Positions 1 through 9,061 of a stretch of 64,000 nt of DNA are shown here, one piece after another (the stretch's first letter is position 1; every line of letters starts with the position of its first letter). Position numbers and translations under genes: made by a program. Source of the stretch: Crassaminicella indica (lineage in GTDB: Bacteria > Bacillota > Clostridia > Peptostreptococcales > Thermotaleaceae); assembly GCF_019203185.1 (NCBI RefSeq), contig NZ_CP078093.1, positions 2,391,058-2,455,057 on the forward strand, read 5' to 3'. The notes under the pieces are model-generated. The model was not told the DNA's origin, did no database searches, and saw only the letters and a program-made list of their open reading frames with translations.

Positions 1-1
1 A

Positions 2-1468
2 TTAAAAATATTCTCTGAAGCTCAAACACCACCAATATATATTGAAGATGATGACGAGGTTTCAGAAAATTTAAGATTAAAATATAGATATCTTGATTTA
101 AGAAAGCCAAGAATGCAAAAAAACCTTATGTTTAGACATAAATTAGCAAAAATCACAAGAGATTTTCTAGATGAAAATGGTTTTGTTGAAGTAGAGACTC
201 CTATGCTTACAAAGCCTACTCCTGAAGGAGCAAGAGATTATTTAGTGCCAAGTCGTGTAAATATAGGAAAGTTTTATGCACTTCCTCAATCACCACAATT
301 ATTTAAACAGTTATTAATGGTTTCTGGTATGGATAGATATTTTCAAATTGTAAAATGTTTTAGAGATGAAGATTTGAGAGCTGATAGACAGCCTGAATTT
401 ACACAGATTGATATTGAGATGTCATTTGTAGATGTTGATGATGTATTGTCTATCAATGAAAGATTAATCCAAAAAATGTTTAAAGAAATGTTAAATATAG
501 AAATTTCTCTTCCTATTCAAAGAATACCGTATCGCGAAGCTATGGGCAGATATGGATCAGATAAACCAGATGTAAGATTTGGATTTGAGTTAAAATGCTT
601 AAATGATGTTGTAGAAAATTGTGGCTTTAAAGTGTTTAGCGATACAGTAAAAAGTGGAGGAGATGTACGAGGAATCAATATAAATGGTTATGCAGATTCA
701 TTTAGCAGAAAAGGGATTGGAAAATTAGAGGATTTTGCAAAAACTTATGGAGCAAAGGGTTTAGCGTGGATAAAAATTACAGATGCAGGAGTAAACTCTC
801 CAATTGCAAAATTCTTTACCGATGAAGAAATGAATAAAATCATTGAAAGGTTTGAAGGAAAGATAGGAGATTTAATTTTAATAGTAGCAGATAAATCAAG
901 TGTAGTATATGATGCATTAGGACACTTAAGAGTGGAGATTGCAAAAAAGCTAGATATTTTAGATAAAAATGATTATAAGCTTTTATGGGTAACAGATTTT
1001 CCACTATTTGAATATGACGAGGAGGAAGGTCGATACGTTGCAAAACATCATCCATTTACATCACCAAGAGAAGAAGATGTTGAATTATTAGAAACAGAGC
1101 CTCATAAAGTACGTGCTAAGGCTTATGATATTGTTCTGAATGGTGTTGAAATAGGTGGTGGAAGCATTAGAATTCATAATAGTGATCTTCAGCAAAAAAT
1201 GTTTAAAGCTTTAGGTTTTACAGAAGAAGAAGCTATTGAAAAATTTGGATTTTTATTGGAAGCATTTAAATATGGTACACCTCCACATGGGGGAATTGCT
1301 TATGGATTAGATAGATTAGTTATGTTACTTACAGGAAATGATAGTATTAGAGAAGTGATTGCTTTCCCTAAAACACAAAATGCTTCATCTCCTATGACAG
1401 AGGCTCCATCAATAGTTGATGAAAAACAATTACAAGAGCTTCATATTCAGGTGTCATTAGAAAAATAG
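2..1468 (+). CDS. aspS: Aspartyl-tRNA synthetase, 3' part (5' end outside window)
   Basis: The enzyme charges tRNA-Asp with aspartate in the cytoplasm. The reading frame is open from base 2, so the N-terminal anticodon-binding domain lies before the window. The visible part starts in the linker (LRLKYRYLDLRKP) and covers the class II catalytic core. Motif 2 is seen as FRDEDLRADRQPEFTQID and motif 3 as GGIAYGLDRLVMLL. The region between them fits the GAD insertion domain of bacterial-type AspRS. The first in-frame ATG inside the window, at 113, is internal to the family alignment and is not the start. A good terminator follows directly. This is a housekeeping gene and the call is secure; discriminating versus non-discriminating type cannot be told from this part. 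Confidence 0.97.
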   Translation, partial: LKIFSEAQTPPIYIEDDDEVSENLRLKYRYLDLRKPRMQKNLMFRHKLAKITRDFLDENGFVEVETPMLTKPTPEGARDYLVPSRVNIGKFYALPQSPQLFKQLLMVSGMDRYFQIVKCFRDEDLRADRQPEFTQIDIEMSFVDVDDVLSINERLIQKMFKEMLNIEISLPIQRIPYREAMGRYGSDKPDVRFGFELKCLNDVVENCGFKVFSDTVKSGGDVRGININGYADSFSRKGIGKLEDFAKTYGAKGLAWIKITDAGVNSPIAKFFTDEEMNKIIERFEGKIGDLILIVADKSSVVYDALGHLRVEIAKKLDILDKNDYKLLWVTDFPLFEYDEEEGRYVAKHHPFTSPREEDVELLETEPHKVRAKAYDIVLNGVEIGGGSIRIHNSDLQQKMFKALGFTEEEAIEKFGFLLEAFKYGTPPHGGIAYGLDRLVMLLTGNDSIREVIAFPKTQNASSPMTEAPSIVDEKQLQELHIQVSLEK

Positions 1469-1490
1469 AGTGCAGATTTGCACTCTATTT
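1467..1490 (+). terminator. Rho-independent terminator of aspS
   Basis: A 7-bp stem (GAGTGCA/TGCACTC) with a 4-nt loop overlaps the last base of the stop codon and runs into TATTTATTT. Confidence 0.85.
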
Positions 1491-1556
1491 ATTTAATATT
1501 AAAAATTATTTATTCTGTACTAAAAATGGAGTATAATAAATTAAGGGGTGATAGAA

Positions 1557-1988
1557 ATGATTCAAGTAGGAAAAGTAATTGAAATTTTAGATAATAATAG
1601 AGCAAGAGTATTGATGCGAAAACATGCTGCGTGTGGAGAATGTGGGGCTTGTCAGCATGGTCAAGAAAACATGAATTTAAAAATTATAGCTTTTAATGCA
1701 TCAAATGCTAAGGTTGGAGAGTTAGTTGAAGTAAATTTGGAGACACAAAATGTTTTAGGGGCTGCCTTTATTGCTTATGTTATCCCATTATTTGCTCTTC
1801 TTATAGGAATTGGTGGTGGAAGCTATTTCTTGAAAAAATTAGGATTTAAAGATCATATAGAATTATATGCTATGTGTATAGGGTTTCTTTTAACAGCTAT
1901 AACATATACTGGGATTAGGTTACGAGAAGGCAGCTTTAAAAAGAATAAAAAGTATATGCCTGTTATTTCAAAAATAGTAGGGCAATAA
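1557..1988 (+). CDS. rseC: RseC/MucC-family membrane protein
   Basis: RseC-family proteins are small membrane proteins linked to SoxR reduction and Rnf-type electron transport. The N-terminal cytosolic part carries the family cysteine cluster (ACGECGACQHG, about residues 20-30). Two hydrophobic segments follow, at about 65-90 and 98-120, and the tail is basic. The ATG at 1557 is preferred over the in-frame GTG at 1548: AAGGGG at 1543-1548 sits 8 nt before the ATG but overlaps the GTG. The gene stands alone, with no rnf or sox genes next to it, so its electron-transfer partner is unknown. Its own terminator has been invaded by the insertion sequence that follows. Confidence 0.85.
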   Translation: MIQVGKVIEILDNNRARVLMRKHAACGECGACQHGQENMNLKIIAFNASNAKVGELVEVNLETQNVLGAAFIAYVIPLFALLIGIGGGSYFLKKLGFKDHIELYAMCIGFLLTAITYTGIRLREGSFKKNKKYMPVISKIVGQ

Positions 1989-1996
1989 AAATATAG

Positions 1997-2011
1997 AGAC
2001 TTAATAAGTCT
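1997..2011. repeat. Left target-site copy of the IS (15-bp terminator palindrome)
   Basis: AGACTTAATAAGTCT is identical to 3584-3598. It is itself a palindrome (AGACTTA-A-TAAGTCT) and was the stem of a bidirectional terminator between rseC and the convergent thrE genes. The outer sequences, AAATATA on the left and TATATTT on the right, would complete that terminator if the IS were removed. Confidence 0.85.
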
Positions 2012-3583
2012 CAGACTGTTGACAAAGTATAAAAAAGCGAGAATTCTTTTTTTTTCAAAAAGGATTTTCGCTTTTTATGTAGAATAAATATATATAGAAT
2101 AATTTCCCGAAGGGACTGATTGTATTGTTAACTAAGAATAATGGATACCAAAATAGAATTGAAACTGTTATGATTGAGAACCTAGTTTCTGAAGATCATT
2201 TGCTTAGAAAAATCAATAAATATATTAACTTTTCATTTATATATGATTTAGTAGAAGATAAGTATTGTTTAGATAATGGAAGACCATCTATTGATCCAGT
2301 TGTTTTATTTAAGATGATGTTTATTGGATATCTTTATGGTATTCGCTCCGAAAGGAGATTAATGGAAGAAATCAAATATAATATTGCTTATAGATGGTTT
2401 TTAGGTTATGGAATTACTGATGAGATTCCTCATCATTCTACTATTAGTCAAAATAGAAGACGTAGATTTACAGGTACTGATATATTTGAAAAAATTTTTT
2501 CAAATATAGTGAAACAAGCAATAGATAATAATTTGGTATTGGGTAAAATACTATACACTGATTCTACTCATCTTAAAGCTAATGCTAATAAAAATAAGTA
2601 TGAAGAAAAATATATTAAAGTTGAAGTAAAAGAATATGTTGATGATTTAGAAAATGCAATTAATGAAGATAGAATAAATCATGGTAAAAAACCTCTAAAA
2701 AAAAAGAACATGAGCCAGAAATAAAGAGAATTAAATCTAGCATTACAGATCCTGACAGTGGTTTTATGCATAGAGATAGAAAACCCAAAGGTTTCTTCTA
2801 TCTAGAACACAGAACGGTGGATGCAGAGAATAACATTATTACAGGTGTTAATGTTACTCCTGGTAATATTAATGATGCAACACCTTATCTTCAAATATTA
2901 GATGAACAAATTGAAAAATATGGTTTTGAGGTGAAATTTGTAGGACTTGATGCTGGATATTTTACTGCTCCAATTTGTAAAGGTTTAAATGATAGAAATA
3001 TACAGGGTGCTATAGGTTACAGACTTGGACCACATAAAAAAGGAAAGTTTACAAAAAATAGATTTCAATATGTTGATGAATGGGATGTTATAATGTGCCC
3101 AAATCTTTATCCAATGCATTATAAAACTACTACCCGTCAGGGTTATAGGGAATATATCAGTGATAAAAATAATTGCTCTGAGTGTCCATATAAAGAAAAA
3201 TGCTTATATGATGGTAATGAAACTAGAACAATTAGACTCCATGTATGGGAAAAATATAAAGATAAAGTTAAAAGGTTTACTATGTACGATCAGTTAGGGA
3301 AGCGGATTTACAAGAGAAGAAAAGAAACCGTTGAGCGAAGCTTTGCAGATGCTAAACAACTGCATGGGCTTCGCTATGCCCGCTTTCGCGGAATTGAGAA
3401 AGTCAAAGAACAATGTCTTATGACAGCAGCAGTACAAAATATGAAAAAGATAGCGATGATACTATCATCTCTATCTTTTAATTCTTTTTTGAATGATTAT
3501 TCTCATAAAATATTAAGCTACGCTTATTTTATATTTAAAAAAGACAAACCACTGAAATTTTTCAATGGTTTGTCAGCAACCTG
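2012..3583 (+). mobile_element. IS1182-family insertion sequence, 1,572 bp
   Basis: The ends are imperfect 15-bp inverted repeats: CAGACTGTTGACAAA at 2012-2026 against the complement of 3569-3583, CAGGTTGCTGACAAA, matching at 12 of 15 positions. Exact 15-bp direct repeats flank it. It holds one transposase split over two frames and an outward-facing hairpin at its left end. The insertion sits exactly in an intergenic terminator, so it breaks no gene. The family call rests on the transposase motifs described below. Confidence 0.9.
2032..2076 (+). terminator. Hairpin at the left end of the IS
   Basis: A 16-bp stem with two G-U pairs (outer part AAAAAGCGA/TCGCTTTTT) lies between the left inverted repeat and the transposase start. 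It probably blocks read-in transcription from rseC or hides the transposase start when transcription enters from outside. Confidence 0.6.
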
Positions 3584-3584
3584 A
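2125..3584 (+). CDS. IS1182-family transposase, two frames joined by a -1 shift
   Basis: The first frame (2125-2724, TTG start after GAAGGGA) has the DUF772-type N-terminus ([20 protein letters not shown]) and a catalytic Asp region ([13 protein letters not shown]). The second frame continues from about 2706 ([19 protein letters not shown]) to 3584 and holds the DDE part (VGLDAGYF), a cysteine cluster ([10 protein letters not shown]) and the ending [19 protein letters not shown]. The frames meet at a run of nine A at 2697-2705. The heptamer A-AAA-AAG at 2700-2706 is in the right phase for -1 slippage, so the protein may be made by programmed frameshifting; a plain inactivating indel is the alternative. 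The stop codon TGA is completed by the first base of the target duplication. Confidence 0.85.
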
Positions 3585-3598
3585 GACTTAATAAGTCT
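3584..3598. repeat. Right target-site copy of the IS
   Basis: Exact copy of 1997-2011. It now serves as the terminator of the minus-strand exporter genes, whose last codon ends at 3599. Confidence 0.85.
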
Positions 3599-4042
3599 TT
3601 ATATTTTTTGTTTTTTATTTTCTTTTGATTGAAAAATCATTCGGGTGATAGAGGATACAATAAGGATTGCTGTAGCAATACCACCAGCCACAAACATGGT
3701 TTCACTACCAATGGTAGCAAATTTATCAAAATCTTTTTTTATAACTGCAAGCATGGTATAATACATACCAGCACCAGGAACTAGTGGGATGATACCAGGT
3801 ATAATAAATACAGTAACAGTTTCTTTAAATTTTCTAGCAAATATTTCACTGATTATTGCAACAATACACGCTCCTATAAAAGAAGCAACAATGAGAGAGT
3901 GAAATTTTTCATTTGAATAAACATAAGCAATCCAACCAGTACCTCCAACAATAGAGGCTTTAATAATAGCTTTTTTAGGAATATTAAATAATATTGCAAA
4001 GCCTAGTGTAGATAAAAAAGAAAAAATAAATTGTAAAAACAT
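3599..4042 (-). CDS. Threonine/serine exporter, C-terminal half (ThrE/DUF3815 type)
   Basis: A 147-residue integral membrane protein with four to five hydrophobic segments. It matches the C-terminal half of ThrE-type amino acid exporters, which many Firmicutes encode as a separate small protein paired with a larger DUF1212 subunit. The glycine/proline stretch FIIPGIIPLVPGAGMYY is typical of that half. The ATG at 4042 is chosen because GGAGGT lies 8 nt upstream; an ATG at 4072 in the same frame lies inside the upstream gene and has no ribosome site. The gene follows its partner after 2 bp, so the two are surely co-transcribed and form one transporter. Confidence 0.85.
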   Translation of the reverse strand: MFLQFIFSFLSTLGFAILFNIPKKAIIKASIVGGTGWIAYVYSNEKFHSLIVASFIGACIVAIISEIFARKFKETVTVFIIPGIIPLVPGAGMYYTMLAVIKKDFDKFATIGSETMFVAGGIATAILIVSSITRMIFQSKENKKQKI

Positions 4043-4044
4043 TT

Positions 4045-4824
4045 TTAAATACCTCCAAATATGTATATCCAAGTGTTCATAACAGCACCTACTCCTACTG
4101 CAATGGATACAGCAACAATAATAGCTTCTGCAGATCTAGCAACACCTGATAATAATTCACCTGAAATATAATCTCTGATAGCATTGGTTATAGCTACGCC
4201 AGGAACCAAAATCATAATAGAACTAATAATTATTTTATCAATATTTATTCCTAGGTTTATATTTACTGACAAAATGGCAAGAAGAGCTGCAATAGCACCA
4301 CCAATAAAATTTTGAATAAATAGATTTGAATGCAGTCTATCTACAAATGAAACAGCAATATAAATGATCAGTGCAATAAAGAAGGAACTAAAAAAGTCAT
4401 TGTATGTAGCTCCTAATAAAAGACCGAAAAATGATGAAGCAAAACCAGCTCCAATAATTTTTAACATTCTGGGATATTTTGGAAGTGTATCAATGCTTTT
4501 AAGAATATTCATACCTTCTTCAACGGATAGATAGGATGTAGCTAGCTTACGTGAAAAATTATTTACCTGTGAAATTTTATTTAAATCAATGCTCCTAAAT
4601 TGTATTCTTTTAATAAATGTAAAAGCTTCAGTATCGTTATTTTTATTATCTACAGATACAAATATACCCGTAGGTGTTACGAAGGATTCTACATATGGAA
4701 TATTGTAAGCATGACATATTCTAATAATTGTGTCTTCAACGCGATAAGTTTCTGCACCGTTTTTAAGCATAATTTCTCCAGCATAGATTGCAAGGGCAAG
4801 AATATTTTTCATAGAAGAATGCAT
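4045..4824 (-). CDS. Threonine/serine exporter, N-terminal half (DUF1212)
   Basis: This 259-residue protein is the larger subunit of a split ThrE-type exporter. Residues 1-110 form the soluble part with the family motif LKNGAETYRVEDTI near residue 20. About five membrane segments follow, including ILVPGVAITNAIRDYISGEL, the conserved loop of the family. The start ATG at 4824 has AAGGAGTG 7 nt upstream. It leads a two-gene operon with the small subunit. The substrate (threonine, serine or another small amino acid) is family knowledge and not shown by the sequence. Confidence 0.87.
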   Translation of the reverse strand: MHSSMKNILALAIYAGEIMLKNGAETYRVEDTIIRICHAYNIPYVESFVTPTGIFVSVDNKNNDTEAFTFIKRIQFRSIDLNKISQVNNFSRKLATSYLSVEEGMNILKSIDTLPKYPRMLKIIGAGFASSFFGLLLGATYNDFFSSFFIALIIYIAVSFVDRLHSNLFIQNFIGGAIAALLAILSVNINLGINIDKIIISSIMILVPGVAITNAIRDYISGELLSGVARSAEAIIVAVSIAVGVGAVMNTWIYIFGGI

Positions 4825-4956
4825 TTTAAATCACTCCTTTTATTGAAAACAATTTCAATTATATCAGAATAAAAAAGGGCTTACAATATAGTATAAGTAT
4901 GTCCTACAAATGCTGAATGTAACAATAACTATTGAAATTTGAATATAATACAAAGC

Positions 4957-4985
4957 TTGTAAAGTTAGTCTATAAAAATTATAAT
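4957..4985 (+). promoter_or_regulatory. Sigma-A promoter of glyA
   Basis: TTGTAA at 4957-4962 and TATAAT at 4980-4985 are 17 bp apart, about 50 bp before the glyA start. Confidence 0.6.
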
Positions 4986-5037
4986 AAAAGTAGAAGGATT
5001 TTGAAAATGACGAATACATAGGGAGGGGTATTTGAAG

Positions 5038-6270
5038 ATGAATTTTGAAAATTTAAAAGATGTAGATGTTGACGTATTTGAAGCCATTCAAAAGGAAATC
5101 AAAAGACAGCAAAACAAAATTGAGCTTATTGCATCTGAAAATTTTGTTAGTCCTGCTGTAATGGAAGCTATGGGAAGTCAGTTAACCAATAAATATGCAG
5201 AAGGATATCCTGCTAAAAGGTATTATGGAGGTTGTGAATATGTTGATGTTGTAGAAGATTTAGCAATAAATCGTTTAAAGCAACTATTTAATGCAGAACA
5301 TGCAAATGTACAGCCTCATTCAGGAGCAAACGCTAATTTAGCTGTTTATTTTGCTGTATTAAATCCAGGAGATACAGTTCTAGGGATGAACCTTTCTCAC
5401 GGAGGACATCTTAGTCATGGAAGTCCTGTAAATATTTCAGGAAAGTACTACAATTTTGTAGATTATGGTGTGAATAAAGAAACAGAAACGATTGATTATG
5501 ATGAAGTACGAAAAGTAGCTTTGGAAACAAAACCTAAATTGATTGTTGCAGGTGCTAGTGCTTATCCAAGAACTATTGATTTTAAAAAGTTTAGAGCAAT
5601 AGCAGATGAAGTAGGTGCATACTTGATGGTTGATATGGCACATATTGCAGGTCTTATAGCTGCTGGAATCCATCCAAATCCTTGTGAATATGCACATTTT
5701 GTTACGACAACAACGCATAAGACATTGAGAGGACCAAGAGGAGGAGCTATTCTTTGTAAAGAAGAATTTGCAAAAAAAATAGATAAAGCAATTTTCCCAG
5801 GAGTACAAGGTGGACCTTTAATGCACGTGATTGCTGCAAAAGCTGTTAGCTTTAAAGAAGCATTAACAGATGAATTTAATCTTTATCAGCAGCAAATTGT
5901 AAAAAATGCAAAAAAATTATCTGAAGAATTGATAAAGAGAGATTTTAGATTAGTTTCAGGAGGAACAGATAATCATTTAATATTAATAGATCTAAGAAAT
6001 AAAAATATAACTGGCAAAGAGGCTGAAAGAAGATTAGATGAAGCAGGTGTAACGGTTAATAAAAATACTATTCCATATGATCAAGAGAGTCCTTTCGTAA
6101 CAAGTGGTATTCGAATAGGTACACCAGCTGTAACAACAAGAGGGATGAAGGAAGAAGAAATGGTTAATATTGCAAAAATTATTGAAATGATTATAGATCA
6201 ACCTGAAAAAATAGATGAGGCAAAAAACATGGTAGAAAGCTTGTGTAAAAGATTTCCATTGTATAAATAA
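5038..6270 (+). CDS. glyA: Serine hydroxymethyltransferase
   Basis: A cytosolic PLP enzyme that interconverts serine and glycine with tetrahydrofolate and feeds one-carbon metabolism. At 410 residues it has the normal bacterial length. The N-terminal signature [14 protein letters not shown] is present, and the PLP lysine lies in [15 protein letters not shown] at about residue 226. The ATG at 5038 follows GGGAGGGG (5021-5028) at a usable distance; a TTG at 5032 is a weaker alternative. The gene is monocistronic: it has its own promoter and a perfect hairpin behind it. Confidence 0.97.
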   Translation: MNFENLKDVDVDVFEAIQKEIKRQQNKIELIASENFVSPAVMEAMGSQLTNKYAEGYPAKRYYGGCEYVDVVEDLAINRLKQLFNAEHANVQPHSGANANLAVYFAVLNPGDTVLGMNLSHGGHLSHGSPVNISGKYYNFVDYGVNKETETIDYDEVRKVALETKPKLIVAGASAYPRTIDFKKFRAIADEVGAYLMVDMAHIAGLIAAGIHPNPCEYAHFVTTTTHKTLRGPRGGAILCKEEFAKKIDKAIFPGVQGGPLMHVIAAKAVSFKEALTDEFNLYQQQIVKNAKKLSEELIKRDFRLVSGGTDNHLILIDLRNKNITGKEAERRLDEAGVTVNKNTIPYDQESPFVTSGIRIGTPAVTTRGMKEEEMVNIAKIIEMIIDQPEKIDEAKNMVESLCKRFPLYK

Positions 6271-6320
6271 AAGTAGACATGGATTTAGTAATACTAAACG
6301 TTATAAATATTTATCCAACT

Positions 6321-6353
6321 TAAATAAAACATGACGCTGTCATGTTTTATTTA
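6321..6353 (+). terminator. Perfect 15-bp hairpin between glyA and the activator gene
   Basis: TAAATAAAACATGAC pairs fully with GTCATGTTTTATTTA around a 3-nt loop. The U-rich 3' arm makes it a terminator for glyA. It ends 17 bp before the activator start, so it could also shield that gene from glyA read-through. Confidence 0.75.
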
Positions 6354-6370
6354 ATGAAAGGAAGCGTTTT

Positions 6371-7765
6371 ATGAAAGCTTATATAAATGATATATTGGAA
6401 ACCATTTTAGAATACATTGATGAGGGTGTACACGTAATAGATAATGAAAGAAAAACTATTATATATAATCGAGCGATGACTGAACTTGAGGGTATGAAAA
6501 AAGATGATGTATTGAATAAGGATTTTTTAGAAGTGTTTCCAACTCTAGATCAAAATAGCAGTACGATGTTAAAAGCATTGAATAAAGAAGAAAAAATTAT
6601 CGATCATCCTCAAATATATATGAATAATCATAATCAAGAAGTAACAACTATTAATACAACAGTACCTATTTTTAGTAATAATAAGAAAATTGGTGTTCTT
6701 GAGATTGCAAAGAATATTACAAAAGTTAAGCAGTTATCAGATAAAATTATGTCTCTTCAGATGGAATTATCTAAGACAGGAAAGAAAGATATATTTAAAA
6801 ATAAATTTACTTTTTCAAGCATTATAGGGAATAATAAAAAATTCATTCAAGCTATTGACTATGCAAAAAAAGCAGCTAAGTTTTCATCCAGCGTTTTAAT
6901 ATATGGGGAAACTGGTACAGGAAAAGAGCTAGTGGCTCAGAGTATTCATTATGGGAGTAGCAGAGCAAAAAAGCCATTTTTAGCTCAGAATTGTGCTGCC
7001 ATTCCAGAGTCTTTGTTAGAAGGAATTCTTTTTGGAACGGTTAAGGGTGGTTTTACAGGAGCTATTAATCGGCCAGGGTTATTTGAACAGGCAAATGGAG
7101 GAACAATTTTTTTAGATGAAATAAATTCTATGGGGTTACAGCTTCAGTCAAAGTTATTAAGAGTTTTGCAAGAGGGAACAATAAGAAGAGTTGGAGGGTT
7201 AAAAGATATCCCTATTAATGTGAGAATTATAGCAAGTACCAATGAAGAGCCTTATGAATCAATTGAAAAAGGGAAAATTCGGAAGGATCTTTTTTATAGG
7301 ATTAATGTGATTCCTATTTATTTGCCACCTCTTAGACAAAGGGTAGATGATATAGAAGTTTTAGCAAAATATTTTGTAGATAAATATAATAAAAAATTAA
7401 ATAAAAAAGTAAAGACAATAGATGGATTTGTGCTAAATGCTTTTAAAAACTACAAATGGCCCGGAAATGTGAGAGAATTAGAGAATATTATTGAAGGTGC
7501 TATGAATATTGTTGAAAATGAAAGCATATTAAAAAAAGAACATTTTTCTCCTCAGGCAAATGCAAAAATATTTGCACTTGCTTATGAAAGTCATATTGAG
7601 TTAAAAAAGAGTTTGCCTGATACACTAGAAGAAATTGAAAAAAATATTATTATAAAAGTACTAAAATCATGTAATAATAACATTTCAAAGGCTGCTTTAG
7701 AACTTGGTATTAAAAGGCAAACATTACAGCATAAATTGAGAAAATATAAAATCACTGTAAAATAA
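6371..7765 (+). CDS. Sigma-54-dependent activator, RocR type (PAS, AAA+, Fis HTH)
   Basis: A 464-residue enhancer-binding protein. Residues about 10-120 are a PAS domain (DEGVHVIDNERKTIIYNRAM). The AAA+ domain spans about 145-380, with Walker A GETGTGKE near residue 178 and Walker B GGTIFLDEIN. The sigma-54 contact loop reads GGFTGA instead of the usual GAFTGA, followed by NRPGLFEQA as in RocR regulators of arginine/ornithine catabolism. The C-terminus is a Fis-type helix-turn-helix (ISKAALELGIKRQTLQHKL). The next genes are an ornithine fermentation operon with a -24/-12 promoter, which this protein very likely activates in response to a ligand sensed by PAS, possibly ornithine. The start ATG has GGAAGCG upstream. 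Confidence 0.93.
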   Translation: MKAYINDILETILEYIDEGVHVIDNERKTIIYNRAMTELEGMKKDDVLNKDFLEVFPTLDQNSSTMLKALNKEEKIIDHPQIYMNNHNQEVTTINTTVPIFSNNKKIGVLEIAKNITKVKQLSDKIMSLQMELSKTGKKDIFKNKFTFSSIIGNNKKFIQAIDYAKKAAKFSSSVLIYGETGTGKELVAQSIHYGSSRAKKPFLAQNCAAIPESLLEGILFGTVKGGFTGAINRPGLFEQANGGTIFLDEINSMGLQLQSKLLRVLQEGTIRRVGGLKDIPINVRIIASTNEEPYESIEKGKIRKDLFYRINVIPIYLPPLRQRVDDIEVLAKYFVDKYNKKLNKKVKTIDGFVLNAFKNYKWPGNVRELENIIEGAMNIVENESILKKEHFSPQANAKIFALAYESHIELKKSLPDTLEEIEKNIIIKVLKSCNNNISKAALELGIKRQTLQHKLRKYKITVK

Positions 7766-7813
7766 ACTGCAAAAATATTTGCATGTACATGCAAATATTT
7801 TTGCAGTTTATTT
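7760..7813. promoter_or_regulatory. 54-bp perfect palindrome: terminator and candidate enhancer site
   Basis: The two arms are exact complements around a central TA at 7786-7787; the inner core is TTTGCATGTACATGCAAA. It overlaps the stop codon of the activator, so as RNA it makes a very strong hairpin followed by TTATTT. As DNA it lies about 160-185 bp upstream of the sigma-54 promoter, a normal distance for the binding site of a dimeric enhancer-binding protein. Both roles are inferred; only the perfect symmetry is observed. Confidence 0.8.
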
Positions 7814-7944
7814 ATATATGAAAAAAATAATATCTATAAACGAGAAAATAGTGAAAAAATAATGAATAAATATTCTGAAAATAATAAAAAACGACACTTT
7901 ATTCTATAAATCTACACAAAATATTTTATTAAAAGTGCTAAATT

Positions 7945-7961
7945 TTGGCATGAAAATTGCA
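7945..7961 (+). promoter_or_regulatory. Sigma-54 (-24/-12) promoter of the ornithine operon
   Basis: TTGGCATG-AAAA-TTGCA matches the sigma-54 consensus, with GG at 7947-7948 and GC at 7959-7960 exactly 12 bp apart. Transcription should begin near 7971, about 38 bp before ord. The sigma-54 activator gene just upstream supports it. Confidence 0.92.
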
Positions 7962-8008
7962 ATGTATAAGTATGTAAAATAAGTAAAAAATTTTCGGAGG
8001 TGTTTTAA

Positions 8009-9052
8009 ATGGAAAATGTAAAAGTAATTATTTGGGGCTTAGGTGCAATGGGAAGTGGTATGGCAGAGATGCTCCTTAAAAAGAAAGGTGTTGAAATTGT
8101 AGGGGTAGTTGGTAGAGGTAAAAAATTAGGAACAAGTATGTATGATTATTTGTCTGTTGAAAGAGGGGACAGACCTGATGTATTAATAGGAGCATATGAT
8201 GAAGTGATTACTGAAAAGGCTGCAGATGTAGTATTGCTTTGTACAGATTCTTTTACAAAAAATGCATTTGAAAAAATAAAATTCTGTTTGGAAAAGAAAA
8301 TCAATGTAATATCAAGTGCTGAAGAAATGGCTTATCCAAAGGCACAAGAACCAGAATTAACAAAAGAAATGGATAGAATTGCAAAAGAAAATGGTGTTAC
8401 TGTTCTAGGAACAGGAATTAATCCAGGGTTAATGATGGATTTATTGGTGATTGCATTGACTGGAGCATGCGAAGAAGTAGAACACTTAACAGCTAGACGT
8501 GTAAATAGTTTATCACCATTTGGACCTGCGGTTATGGAAGAACAAGGAATTGGTCTTACGGTGGAAGCTTTCAACAAAGGTGTTGAAGAAGGCACATTAG
8601 CAGGACATGTTGGTTTTGCTGAATCTGTTAATATGATCGCTGATGCAATTGGTTGGAAATTAAGTGATAAAGTAAAACAAACTATGGAGCCAATCGTTAC
8701 AAGTGTACATAGAAAATCTCCATATGCAGAAGTTCAACCAGGAGATGTAGCAGGTTGTGCTATGAAGGGATATGGATATGTTGATGGAGAATTAAAAATA
8801 GAAATGGATCATCCACAGCAAATTGAACCAGAACTCGAAGGGGTACATACAGGAGATTATATCATTATTAAAGGAACACCAAATATTAATATGGCAATCA
8901 ATCCAGAGGTGCCTGGTGGAATAGGAACAATTGCTATGTGTGTAAATATGATTCCTCATGTAATTAATGCAAGACCTGGACTTAAGACAATGATTGATTT
9001 ACCAGTACCAAGAGCTATCATGGGAGATATGAGAGATTTAATAGAAAGGTAG
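8009..9052 (+). CDS. ord: 2,4-diaminopentanoate dehydrogenase
   Basis: Third enzyme of oxidative ornithine fermentation: it oxidatively deaminates 2,4-diaminopentanoate to 2-amino-4-oxopentanoate with NAD(P). The 347-residue protein starts with a Rossmann fold (VIIWGLGAMGSGMAE) and has the dihydrodipicolinate-reductase-like architecture of Ord (GTGINPGLMMD near residue 135). The ribosome site CGGAGGTG is strong. It is the first gene after the sigma-54 promoter, and its neighbours ortA and ortB encode the next step, which fixes the assignment. Confidence 0.95.
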   Translation: MENVKVIIWGLGAMGSGMAEMLLKKKGVEIVGVVGRGKKLGTSMYDYLSVERGDRPDVLIGAYDEVITEKAADVVLLCTDSFTKNAFEKIKFCLEKKINVISSAEEMAYPKAQEPELTKEMDRIAKENGVTVLGTGINPGLMMDLLVIALTGACEEVEHLTARRVNSLSPFGPAVMEEQGIGLTVEAFNKGVEEGTLAGHVGFAESVNMIADAIGWKLSDKVKQTMEPIVTSVHRKSPYAEVQPGDVAGCAMKGYGYVDGELKIEMDHPQQIEPELEGVHTGDYIIIKGTPNINMAINPEVPGGIGTIAMCVNMIPHVINARPGLKTMIDLPVPRAIMGDMRDLIER

Positions 9053-9061
9053 GCAGAAAAA

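Noticed and set aside
2125-2724. First transposase frame as a separate complete protein
   Set aside because: It ends in the middle of the DDE domain; the second frame continues the family sequence without gap.
4600-4872. Plus-strand 90-codon frame over the exporter gene
   Set aside because: Shadow of the DUF1212 gene; odd composition and no ribosome site.
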